The notes beneath the pieces are model-generated. The model was not told the DNA's origin, made no database searches, and saw only the letters and a list, made by a program, of their open reading frames with translations. This document shows positions 34,267 through 41,762 of a stretch of DNA of 64,000 nucleotides, piece by piece (position 1 is the stretch's first letter; every line of letters starts with the position of its first letter). The translations under genes were made by a program, and so were the position numbers. Source of the DNA: Anaerolineae bacterium (GTDB lineage Bacteria > Chloroflexota > Anaerolineae > 4572-78 > J111); the NCBI GenBank assembly GCA_022071955.1, contig JAJVIM010000015.1, forward strand, positions 62,001 to 126,000, in the 5' to 3' direction.

Positions 34267-35391
34267 ATGACCAGATTAAACCGCGAACAGGTTTTGCAGA
34301 TCATTCTGTCCTCTCGCAACAAAGGGGATCGCCTGGATTTGCGCGGCACGGATCTTCGGGGCATCGATTTGAGTGACCTCGATTTGAGCGGCGCTGTTTT
34401 GACCGGAGCCAAGTTGAGCGGCGCATTTTTGTCTAATGCGTCGTTAAACCGGACCAAAATGAGCGGCATCCGCATGAGTGGCGTTAAAATGAATGATGCC
34501 AAGCTGATTGGGGCCAAGCTCAATGGGGCTGATTTGAGCGGCGCGGATTTGAGTAACGTCAATCTGTTTGCCGCGGATTTGAGCGGCGCGGACCTGAGCG
34601 GTGCGGATTTGAGCGGCGCTAACCTGTTTGGCACCGACCTGAGTGGCACCGATTTGAGTGGCGCGGATTTGACCGGGGCCAAGTTGAGCGGCGCGTTTTT
34701 AAATGAGGCCACGTTGAATCGAGCCAAACTGAGCGCCGTCAATCTGAAAGGGGCCAAACTGAGCAAGGTCAATTTGTACGGCGCCAAACTGAGCGGCGCG
34801 GATTTGAGCAAGGCCAATCTGTTTGGGGCCAACCTGTTTGGTGCAGATTTGAGTAGTGCCAACCTGAGCCAGACTGATTTGCGCGGCGGTGATTTGAGCA
34901 ACGCCGACCTGAGCGGCGTCAAACTGGTTGAAGCGGAACTGAGCGGGGCATGTCTCATCGACTCTAATATGGCCGGGGCCACGCTGAACAACGCCAAACT
35001 CATTGGCGCGGAATTGATGGGCACCAACCTCATCGGCACCGAATTGAACGGTGCGCTGCTGACCTGGGCCGATTTGACCAACGCCCAGCTTCAACAGAGT
35101 AATATGGCTCAGGTTGATTTAAGAATGGCCAATCTGCAGGGCGCTAATCTGAAACTGGTCAACCTGGAAGGGGCCAATCTGGAAGGGACCAATCTCCACG
35201 AAGCCAACCTGCAGGGCGCTATTCTCAAAGGCGCTAATTTGTGCAAGGCGCAACTGCTGGCCACCGATGATTTGCCGGGAGCGATTTTACAGCAAGCCCT
35301 GTACGATGGCGCCACAATCTGGCCGGAGGGTCTTGACCCGCTGCTACTCGGGGCTATTGCCAGCGGCGCAAATATGCTTTTGCGCCGTTAA
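34267..35391 (+). CDS. Pentapeptide-repeat protein
   Basis: The 374-residue protein is made almost wholly of A(D/N)LSG-type pentapeptides from about residue 20 to 345 (for example LSGADLSGANLFGTDLSG), which fold as a right-handed quadrilateral beta-helix. The ATG at 34267 is preferred over the longer open frame because AGGAG precedes it by about ten bases. The short N-terminus (TRLNREQVLQIILSSRN) is helical and the C-terminus is a helical cap. No enzymatic domain is seen. Some such proteins mimic DNA and bind gyrase; that role is not shown here. It diverges from prfB. Confidence 0.92.
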   Translation: MTRLNREQVLQIILSSRNKGDRLDLRGTDLRGIDLSDLDLSGAVLTGAKLSGAFLSNASLNRTKMSGIRMSGVKMNDAKLIGAKLNGADLSGADLSNVNLFAADLSGADLSGADLSGANLFGTDLSGTDLSGADLTGAKLSGAFLNEATLNRAKLSAVNLKGAKLSKVNLYGAKLSGADLSKANLFGANLFGADLSSANLSQTDLRGGDLSNADLSGVKLVEAELSGACLIDSNMAGATLNNAKLIGAELMGTNLIGTELNGALLTWADLTNAQLQQSNMAQVDLRMANLQGANLKLVNLEGANLEGTNLHEANLQGAILKGANLCKAQLLATDDLPGAILQQALYDGATIWPEGLDPLLLGAIASGANMLLRR

Positions 35392-35464
35392 TTTTAACGA
35401 TCCGCTGCCGGTACAAATTTTCCCCGCATCTCCTCTGAAAATAGCGCCGCAGGCCGGGGGGCTT

Positions 35465-35481
35465 GGGGGGTAGCTCCCCCC
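35465..35481. repeat. GC hairpin
   Basis: GGGGGG / CCCCCC with loop TAGCT. No T-run. It lies in the 386-bp gap 35392-35777 that holds the dispersed repeat and a decayed MITE-like piece. Confidence 0.6.
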
Positions 35482-35501
35482 AATAACCATTTTCTTTCTC
35501 G

Positions 35502-35583
35502 GCGTCGAACCCCCGGTTCTGTCGCACTCCTCTGAAAATAAGTGAATCAGCGAATGTAGGGGTGCTTCGCGAAGCGCCCCTAC
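35502..35583. repeat. Dispersed repeat, copy 2
   Basis: Similar in order and sequence to 16232-16330, ending in the palindrome GTAGGGGTGCTTCGCGAAGC followed by GCCCCTAC (one mismatch against its arm). After it, 35611-35655 resembles a decayed inner part of the 23339 MITE-like element. Confidence 0.75.
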
Positions 35584-35777
35584 GCTTAACTCTCCAACCC
35601 GCCAGTCAACATGTCATTTCGAGGCCGAATGCCGAGAAATCTCCTGTGGGCCGGGGAAGAATCCTCATTGCCTCATCTGTAGCGTCTTACTCCCAAATCT
35701 CTCTGCAACTAACTTACACGTAATCCGTAATGTGTTTCAGAAGTGTAATCAGAATTAGAGTTTAAGGAGATTCTACA

Positions 35778-36146
35778 ATGAGTTTGCTCGGTAATATTAT
35801 CTGGTTGGTGTTTGGTGGTTTTTTGGCCGGCCTGGGTTATATTTTGGGCGGTTTGTTAATGTGCCTCACCGTTATCGGTATTCCATTTGGCATCCAGCAA
35901 ATCAAACTGGGTGTGGCGATGATGGCTCCGTTTGGCAAGCAGTTGGAGTCCGATCCCGACAGCGGTGGTTGCCTGCACGTAATCTTTAACGTGCTCTGGC
36001 TGGTTTTGTTTGGCTGGGAAATTGCGATGGTTCACCTCACCTCGGCGGCGATGCTGGCCATCTCTATCATCGGTATTCCGTTTGCGCTGCAGCATGTCAA
36101 GCTGATCCCCCTGGCGCTATTTCCCTTTGGTATGCATCTGCGGTAA
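35778..36146 (+). CDS. YccF-family inner-membrane protein
   Basis: The 122-residue protein contains two copies of the YccF motif: ILGGLLMCLTVIGIPFGIQQIKL and LAISIIGIPFALQHVKL, with hydrophobic segments around each. The family is widespread but of unknown function. GGAGA precedes the ATG. It stands alone between repeats and a terminator. Confidence 0.92.
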   Translation: MSLLGNIIWLVFGGFLAGLGYILGGLLMCLTVIGIPFGIQQIKLGVAMMAPFGKQLESDPDSGGCLHVIFNVLWLVLFGWEIAMVHLTSAAMLAISIIGIPFALQHVKLIPLALFPFGMHLR

Positions 36147-36168
36147 GTTCGATGCCGTAACCCGGCAA

Positions 36169-36197
36169 GCCCGTTGCTCCGGCGACGGGCTTTTTTT
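36169..36197 (+). terminator. Rho-independent terminator
   Basis: GCCCGTTGC / GCGACGGGC (one G-U pair), four-base loop, seven T. It ends the YccF transcript. Confidence 0.9.
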
Positions 36198-36264
36198 GCG
36201 CTGCCAGTTCACTCTAAACATAAAGTTATGCTACAATTAACATAATATTTCAGCCGGACCGTCG

Positions 36265-37458
36265 ATGGGACTCATTTTCAGGTTAATTCGATTCTTATTG
36301 AAAACCGCGTTTTTGCTGGTGGGGGTGTTTGCGGTGGTGTGGATTTTTGCCACCCTGTTTGGGCAGACGCCATCGAGCCAAACCGCCGATATTGCTATTG
36401 GCCGGGGGCCGGGCTGGGCCGGCTGGTTCACCCTCGATGCGGACAAGCGCGCCCTGATTGCGGCATTGCGGCAGCGCGCTGCAGAAATCAACGCGCCTGT
36501 TTCTACCGATACGGGTTTGGTCGCCTTTACCGTATCCGACGGCGAAACGGCGGTGGCGGTGGCCCAAAAGCTAAAATCGATGGGGTTGATCAGCGATGCG
36601 GACTTATTTGTGCGGCTGCTGCAATACAACAACGTTGATACCCAATTGCAAACCGGCGGCTACCAGTTGCGCCGCAATATGAGTATGCGCCAGGTGGGAC
36701 AGGCGTTGTTTACCGGCCGCTCGGCGCGGCAGGTGATCACCATTTACCCCGGCTGGCGGCTGGAAGAGGTAGCCCAGGGGCTGCACATAAACGGCGTGAT
36801 GGACGCCAACCGCTTTTATCGGGTGGCGGTGCGGGGTAACGGCATCAGCCACCCGCTGCTGGCCGATAAACCCGCCAACCAGTCTTACGAGGGCTATCTT
36901 TTCCCCGGCACCTATTATTTGCTGGATGACCCCACGCCCGAAGAGCTGATCGCGCTAATGCTGGACAACATGGCCCGCCAACTACCGTCCAACGCTGTTG
37001 AGCTGGCCGCGCAGCAGGGGCTTACTTTTTATCAGGCATTGATCCTGGCCTCGATTGTGGAGCGCGAAGCCGCGCTCGATGCCGAGCGGCCGCTGATTGC
37101 CAGCGTTTATCTCAACCGGCTGCGGCGTGATGGCGACAACGCCTATTTGCAGGCGGATCCCACCGTGCAGTACGCGATGGGGTATCAAAAAGAGGCCAAT
37201 CAGTGGTGGAAGTCGCCCGTATCGCTGGATGAATATTCGCAGGTGGATAACCCGTACAACACCTACCTCTACCCCGGCCTGCCGCCCGGCCCCATCGCCA
37301 ATCCGCGGCTGGCTTCGATTATGGCCGTGCTGCAGCCGGCCCAAACCGACTACTACTTCTTTGTGTGCCGCAACCCCAATTGCGCCAAAGGCGAGCACAT
37401 CTTTGCCGAAACGTACCAGCAGCACCTGCAAAACGTGGCGGCCTACTACGGCCAGTAA
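36265..37458 (+). CDS. mltG: Endolytic murein transglycosylase
   Basis: The 397-residue protein has one N-terminal transmembrane helix (about 6-32) and an outside YceG/MltG domain. The catalytic Glu lies in LASIVEREAALD near residue 267; the downstream YLNRLRRD, LQADPTVQYAMG and YNTYLYPGLPPGPIANP are diagnostic. It cuts nascent glycan strands and so ends peptidoglycan polymerisation. An N-terminal LysM-like region is usual in the family. It converges with the radical SAM gene with no gap between stop codons. Confidence 0.96.
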   Translation: MGLIFRLIRFLLKTAFLLVGVFAVVWIFATLFGQTPSSQTADIAIGRGPGWAGWFTLDADKRALIAALRQRAAEINAPVSTDTGLVAFTVSDGETAVAVAQKLKSMGLISDADLFVRLLQYNNVDTQLQTGGYQLRRNMSMRQVGQALFTGRSARQVITIYPGWRLEEVAQGLHINGVMDANRFYRVAVRGNGISHPLLADKPANQSYEGYLFPGTYYLLDDPTPEELIALMLDNMARQLPSNAVELAAQQGLTFYQALILASIVEREAALDAERPLIASVYLNRLRRDGDNAYLQADPTVQYAMGYQKEANQWWKSPVSLDEYSQVDNPYNTYLYPGLPPGPIANPRLASIMAVLQPAQTDYYFFVCRNPNCAKGEHIFAETYQQHLQNVAAYYGQ

Positions 37459-38607
37459 CTACCGCAGCGATACCCCCGGCAGTTGCAACTGATATTCCGG
37501 CTGGCGGCCGTTGAGCAAAATAAACGGTGCGGCCCGGCCGGTTTGCACCCCAATTTGCCGCAGTTGGTGCAACTCGGTGAAGCGCCCCTGCCGCCGCGCC
37601 GCCAGAATCACATCGGCGGTTTTGGGGCCGATGCCGGGGATGCGCAGCAGTTGGGCCCGGCTGGCCCGGTTCACCTCCACCGGATTGTGCCGCAAATGGC
37701 TGGCCGCCCACGTCAGTTTGGGGTCGGCGGCCAGCGGCAAATTGCCCTGCGAGTCAAACGGCAGTTCCGGCAGTTCAAAGCCGTAAAAACGCAGCAGCCA
37801 GTCGGCCTGGTACAGCCGGTGCTCGCGCAATGGATCGGTTTTGGATTTGTCGGCGAACGGCGTGTCTTTGATGGGGCTGAACGATGAATAGTAGGCCCGC
37901 GCCAGCCCGGCCTGCCGGTACAGCGAACTGGTCGTGGTCAGCAATTCATGATCGCTTTCACCGGCGGGGCCAACTACAAATTGAGTGGTCAGGCTGGGGA
38001 TTTTTTGCCAGGGGTCAAACTGGTGGCGGTGTTGCCGCACCCAATAGAGCGGCGGCAGTAATTCCTGCCAGTAATCCTTTTTGGGGGCCAGCAGTTGCAG
38101 CCGCTGCTCATTAGCGCCTTCCAAATTGATGGACAACCGGTCGGCGAGGCGGGCGGCGCGTTCAATCTGGGCGGTGTCCGCGCCGGGCATCACTTTGAGA
38201 TGGACGTAGCCGGCGTACTGGTACTTGCGCCGGACAATGTCCACCGTGTCGAGCATGGCGTCCATCGCTTTGACCCCGCCGTTGATGATGCCGCTGCTCA
38301 AAAACAGGCCATCGACCAGTTTGGCGCGCTGCATCTGGTCAAACGCGCCGGCCAGCTCTTCCGGCAAGAGCGACACCCGGCGGTAGTTGCGCCCGGCCCG
38401 AAACGGGCAGTAAAAGCAGTTGCGCTCGCAGGCGCTGGTTTGCATAATGCGCATTACCGGCATTTTGCCCCGCTGGGGATGGGTGACCAAAACCCGGCTG
38501 TGGGCGATAAATTGGGCTTTGCGTTCCTCGCGGGTCAGTTGCGGTGGCCCTTCGCAGTCAAACGCGGCTTCCTGCCCCAACACCCCGATTTTTTCCCTGG
38601 TATCCAT
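37459..38607 (-). CDS. Radical SAM protein with C-terminal helix-hairpin-helix (putative DNA repair/modification)
   Basis: The 382-residue protein binds an iron-sulfur cluster through CERNCFYC (C60, C64, C67). A helix-hairpin-helix DNA-binding motif (SRAQLLRIPGIGPKTADVIL) lies near residues 315-345. This matches the group annotated as a putative DNA modification/repair radical SAM protein. The start at 38607 is chosen because the promoter -10 ends eight bases upstream, making the transcript leaderless; no ribosome site is present. The promoter spacer carries an SOS-type box. A DNA-damage role is therefore supported by both domain and control region, but is not proven. Confidence 0.88.
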   Translation of the reverse strand: MDTREKIGVLGQEAAFDCEGPPQLTREERKAQFIAHSRVLVTHPQRGKMPVMRIMQTSACERNCFYCPFRAGRNYRRVSLLPEELAGAFDQMQRAKLVDGLFLSSGIINGGVKAMDAMLDTVDIVRRKYQYAGYVHLKVMPGADTAQIERAARLADRLSINLEGANEQRLQLLAPKKDYWQELLPPLYWVRQHRHQFDPWQKIPSLTTQFVVGPAGESDHELLTTTSSLYRQAGLARAYYSSFSPIKDTPFADKSKTDPLREHRLYQADWLLRFYGFELPELPFDSQGNLPLAADPKLTWAASHLRHNPVEVNRASRAQLLRIPGIGPKTADVILAARRQGRFTELHQLRQIGVQTGRAAPFILLNGRQPEYQLQLPGVSLR

Positions 38608-38614
38608 ATCGGAA

Positions 38615-38643
38615 ATTGTACGAACTAATGTTCTGATTGTCAA
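38615..38643 (-). promoter_or_regulatory. Promoter of the radical SAM gene
   Basis: On the minus strand TTGACA (38638-38643), exactly 17 bp, TACAAT (38615-38620). The predicted start point (about 38608) is at the ATG, so no leader is left. Confidence 0.8.
38621..38634. promoter_or_regulatory. SOS-type (LexA/DinR) box
   Basis: CGAACTAATGTTCT matches the Gram-positive SOS box CGAAC-N4-GTTCG at nine of ten fixed positions and fills the promoter spacer. Whether LexA of this organism uses this motif is not known from the window. Confidence 0.65.
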
Positions 38644-38681
38644 TTTTTTGGTGAACGGCGGAGTGTGAGGGCAATTTTTTA

Positions 38682-38749
38682 ACCGCAGAGAACGCCAAGT
38701 TCGCCGAGAAAAACACAGAAATCTTCGCGTTCTTCGCGGTCTCTGCGGT
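38682..38749. repeat. Inverted-repeat element
   Basis: ACCGCAGAGA and its exact inverse TCTCTGCGGT bracket about 48 bp that also has inner symmetry (GAACGC / GCGTTC). Non-coding, between the radical SAM promoter and the glycosyltransferase cluster. Confidence 0.7.
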
Positions 38750-38786
38750 AATTTTCAAAGATGAAATGAGTCAGTAAATGACTATT

Positions 38787-41762
38787 TTATGGTTGGGGCA
38801 ATTCCAGCAGCCGCAGCGCGCCATTCGGGGAGCCGGCCAGCGGCAGCCGTTCGCCGGAGTCCGGGTTGTACAGCCCCACTACCACCGAGATTCGGCCCGG
38901 CGGCAGCTCCGGCAGCGAGCGCGCATCGGGGATGATTTCGCCGGTACTCCACAGGCTGGTAGGGTACGCGCCGCCGGCGGGTGGGCCATCGGCCTGAGCC
39001 ACCAGTTGGCCCTGTTCGTCCACAAAATGGACAAACACGGTGTAATCGGCGGGCGGGTCGGTTGCGGCCTGCCAGACCAGCGTCAGCGTATCGGCGGCGG
39101 TATCAAACCCCAGCAGCGAGATTTGCCCGCCAAACGAGGCGTTGAGTGGGGTTTGCGGCGCGGCGGTTGGCACGGTAACGCCCGCCGGCGGCCCGCCCAC
39201 TTTGAGCGGGCCAATGCTCACGCTGTTACGCTCGATGGGCTGGCCATCAACTTGCAGCGGCAGCGACAGCACCGGCCGGTTGGTGGGGTACAGGCCGACA
39301 TCCAGCCAGTAGACGCCCGGCGGCGCGTCGGGGTCAACCGGCACGGCGTAGCTGTCGGACACAATTTCGCCGGGCACCCACAGCAGGGTGGAGTAATAAT
39401 TTTGCGGGATGCGATCCGCCCCGCCGCGCTGCACGGCGGCGGCATCGAGCAGGTGGTTGAACACGGCCAAACTTTCGCCCGTGGTGCGGTTGGCCTGCCA
39501 GTGCAGGGTGATGGGAAAACTTTGCCCCGGCGTCACGCGGCGCTGCGGCAGATCGTAGCCGAGCAGGGTTAGCCGGCCGGCAAAGTTGGCGTTGAGCGGA
39601 TATTGCAGCGGCGGCGGCTCAAACTGCCGGGCCCGATTATCAATTTTGTATTTTGAATTTTGAAGAGCCTGCCCCGCAGTACCGGGCATCTTGAATTTTG
39701 AATTGATCTCGTACTCGCCGCCGGGCCAGTTGGGGGCAACAATGAAATGAGCCACGCCGCCGGGGATGAAGCGGGCCGGGGCAAAGGTTTGGCCGTTTGG
39801 CCCAACCAGCAGCGGCGGATTGAGTTGTTCCGGCAGCCGGAAACTCAGCGTGCCGCGATAGGTGAACGGCGCGGCGGCGGGCAGGCCGTCGGCGCGGAGC
39901 TGGTCCGGCAGCAGCGGCGAGTCTGCGCCGGCAACCGGCCCGGCGGCCAGCAGCAGCGGCTCGGTGGTGGGCTGGCCGGCCCCATCCAGCAGCTGCAGCG
40001 ATACGGTCAACTCGCCGGCGGCGGGCAGCAGCGCCAGCGGAATCACGTCGCGCAGGGTGTCGCCCTCATCCCAGGCGCGGCCGGGGTAGCGCCCGCCCAG
40101 CGGTTGGCCCAGCCAGCCGCCCACCTCCTGCCCGGCCGCATCGGTAACGGCAATGTCGATGACGACATCTTCGGCGGGCACGGCTTCGGCCTGCCAAACG
40201 AGGGTCAGCGGCAGCACGCCGTCGGCAGCCGGGCCGAACTCGTAGCCGGCCAGCCGCACCCCGGCGGCCAGTTCGGCGTTGAGCGGGTGAGCGACGGGGT
40301 AGGCGTTGGCGGTGGTGCGCAGCGGAATCGGCGGCGGAAAGCTGGCCTCAATCCGGCTCAGCCCGGCCAGGCTGAGCGCCAGCAAAATCAGGGGCAGCGC
40401 CAGCCGGTTGATCAGGCGCGGCGGGCGTGAGTCATCGATATGAGCCAGCCCCCAGGCCAGCCCCAACGCGATGGCCGGCAGGGCCGGGAAAAGGTGCCGG
40501 CCCTGCGCCGTTTCGATGAGACTGCCGCTGAGGGCAAAACGCAGCAGCGGCAGGGGCAGAAAGAAAAGCGGGACGGCCAGCAGCAGCCGGGCTGCGGTGG
40601 GTAGCCGGCGGCGGGTACGCCACAGGCCAAACATGGCCAGCCCGCAAACCCCGGCCAGCAACCCGTAGTGCCACGGCCCAAAATTGATGGTACTGCCGCC
40701 GCCAAACGAGCCCCAAAAAGTTTGGAACAACGTGCCGGCCCAGCTTAACCAGCCGGTGGGGGGCGGCAGGGTGAGGGGCGCGCCGGCGCTCAACTGGCGC
40801 AGCGAGGCGTCGGCGGTGCCGGCTGTCAGCGCGGCCAGCGAGCCGGCCAGCCAGCCCTGCTCGGCGACGCGGTTAAAGCTTACCCAGACAAACACAAACC
40901 ACCAGCCGGCGGTGATCGCCGCGCCCAACAGCAGCGGAACCAGCGAGGCAGCGAATCGGCGAATCAGCGAATGGCGAATGGCGAATGGCAACTCAGCGAC
41001 TCTGCGACTTTGCGACTCTGCCTCCCTGCGCCACGCGAGCCACACACTCCACAATAGCACCACGCCCCACAGCGGCAGGGCGTTGTATTTGGCACCCGTG
41101 GCCAGCCCCAGCAGCCCGCCCAGCAGCAGCCAGCGGCCGAAGCGGGGGAAGTTATCGTTTTGCGTATAGTCAACAACTATCAGCAGGACCAGACTCGACA
41201 GCAACACCAGCAGCGAGTCGTCGCTGACGGCGCTGCCGATAAACAGGAACTGAGGCAAAGCGGCGTGGATGGCCGCAGCCAACGCCGCCAGCCCGCGCTG
41301 GCGGGTCACTTTGAAAGCGATGAGATAGGTTATCCCCACGGCCAAGGTAGACAGCGCCACCGATACCAGCCGGGCCAGATGCCAGGCCAGGGTGACGCCG
41401 CGCCACGGCCAGGCTTCGTCATCGGTGTGGATGAAGGCGGCGATGGTTTGGCCGTTGGTCGGCAGCAGCCGGCGCGGGGAGTCGCCCACGGCTTTGAGGC
41501 GGGTTGGCGGTGCGTCACCGACCACCGCAACAGGCGCGGCGGCCAGCAGGTGGTAGAGCGGCGGCCAGGCAGAACGGTAGCCGGCGGCGGCGCGCTCGGC
41601 CAAAGTGGCGGGCGGGCGGCCGTGCTCGGCGATAAATTGCGCGTAGCGAAAATGAGCCGGTTCGTCCGGCGCTTCACCGAGCGGGTTGAGCGCGGCAAAG
41701 GTTGCTGCCAGAACCAGATGCAGAGCCAAAATCAGGGCCAGGGGCGCGTGCTGCTTCAGCAT
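38787..41762 (-). CDS. Large GT-C-like membrane protein with three C-terminal beta modules
   Basis: The 991-residue protein begins with a membrane helix and then GEAPDEPAHFRYAQF, an acidic motif in the first outside loop like that of GT-C/DUF2142 glycosyltransferases. About ten membrane segments run to residue 475. The remaining half is outside and holds three copies of a beta-rich module (consensus TLVWQA, YTVFVHLLD, YPTSLWSTGE, PPG, VGLYNPDSG). In-frame repeat inserts are at 39641-39705 and 40951-41020. Its stop abuts the upstream gene's ATG (shared base), so both are in one operon. Probable polyprenyl-phosphate-sugar transferase for surface glycan. Confidence 0.8.
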   Translation of the reverse strand: MLKQHAPLALILALHLVLAATFAALNPLGEAPDEPAHFRYAQFIAEHGRPPATLAERAAAGYRSAWPPLYHLLAAAPVAVVGDAPPTRLKAVGDSPRRLLPTNGQTIAAFIHTDDEAWPWRGVTLAWHLARLVSVALSTLAVGITYLIAFKVTRQRGLAALAAAIHAALPQFLFIGSAVSDDSLLVLLSSLVLLIVVDYTQNDNFPRFGRWLLLGGLLGLATGAKYNALPLWGVVLLWSVWLAWRREAESQSRRVAELPFAIRHSLIRRFAASLVPLLLGAAITAGWWFVFVWVSFNRVAEQGWLAGSLAALTAGTADASLRQLSAGAPLTLPPPTGWLSWAGTLFQTFWGSFGGGSTINFGPWHYGLLAGVCGLAMFGLWRTRRRLPTAARLLLAVPLFFLPLPLLRFALSGSLIETAQGRHLFPALPAIALGLAWGLAHIDDSRPPRLINRLALPLILLALSLAGLSRIEASFPPPIPLRTTANAYPVAHPLNAELAAGVRLAGYEFGPAADGVLPLTLVWQAEAVPAEDVVIDIAVTDAAGQEVGGWLGQPLGGRYPGRAWDEGDTLRDVIPLALLPAAGELTVSLQLLDGAGQPTTEPLLLAAGPVAGADSPLLPDQLRADGLPAAAPFTYRGTLSFRLPEQLNPPLLVGPNGQTFAPARFIPGGVAHFIVAPNWPGGEYEINSKFKMPGTAGQALQNSKYKIDNRARQFEPPPLQYPLNANFAGRLTLLGYDLPQRRVTPGQSFPITLHWQANRTTGESLAVFNHLLDAAAVQRGGADRIPQNYYSTLLWVPGEIVSDSYAVPVDPDAPPGVYWLDVGLYPTNRPVLSLPLQVDGQPIERNSVSIGPLKVGGPPAGVTVPTAAPQTPLNASFGGQISLLGFDTAADTLTLVWQAATDPPADYTVFVHFVDEQGQLVAQADGPPAGGAYPTSLWSTGEIIPDARSLPELPPGRISVVVGLYNPDSGERLPLAGSPNGALRLLELPQP
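39641..39705. repeat. In-frame insert with MPGTAGQ block (copy 1)
   Basis: ATTTTGA heptamers flank a 25-base core (39665-39689) that is 23/25 identical to 43261-43285 in the neighbouring gene. The core encodes MPGTAGQALQ on the minus strand. Confidence 0.8.
40951..41020. repeat. In-frame heptamer-type repeats
   Basis: Repeated GCGAATG/GCGACTC-like units inside the 991-residue protein gene. They encode a polar stretch (RREAESQSRRVAELPFAIRH) between membrane helices. Confidence 0.75.

Noticed and set aside
34005-35081. A 358-codon open frame on the minus strand rich in LAPLKSAPL repeats
   Set aside because: It is the mirror of the pentapeptide repeats, whose periodic DNA gives a repetitive antisense frame.
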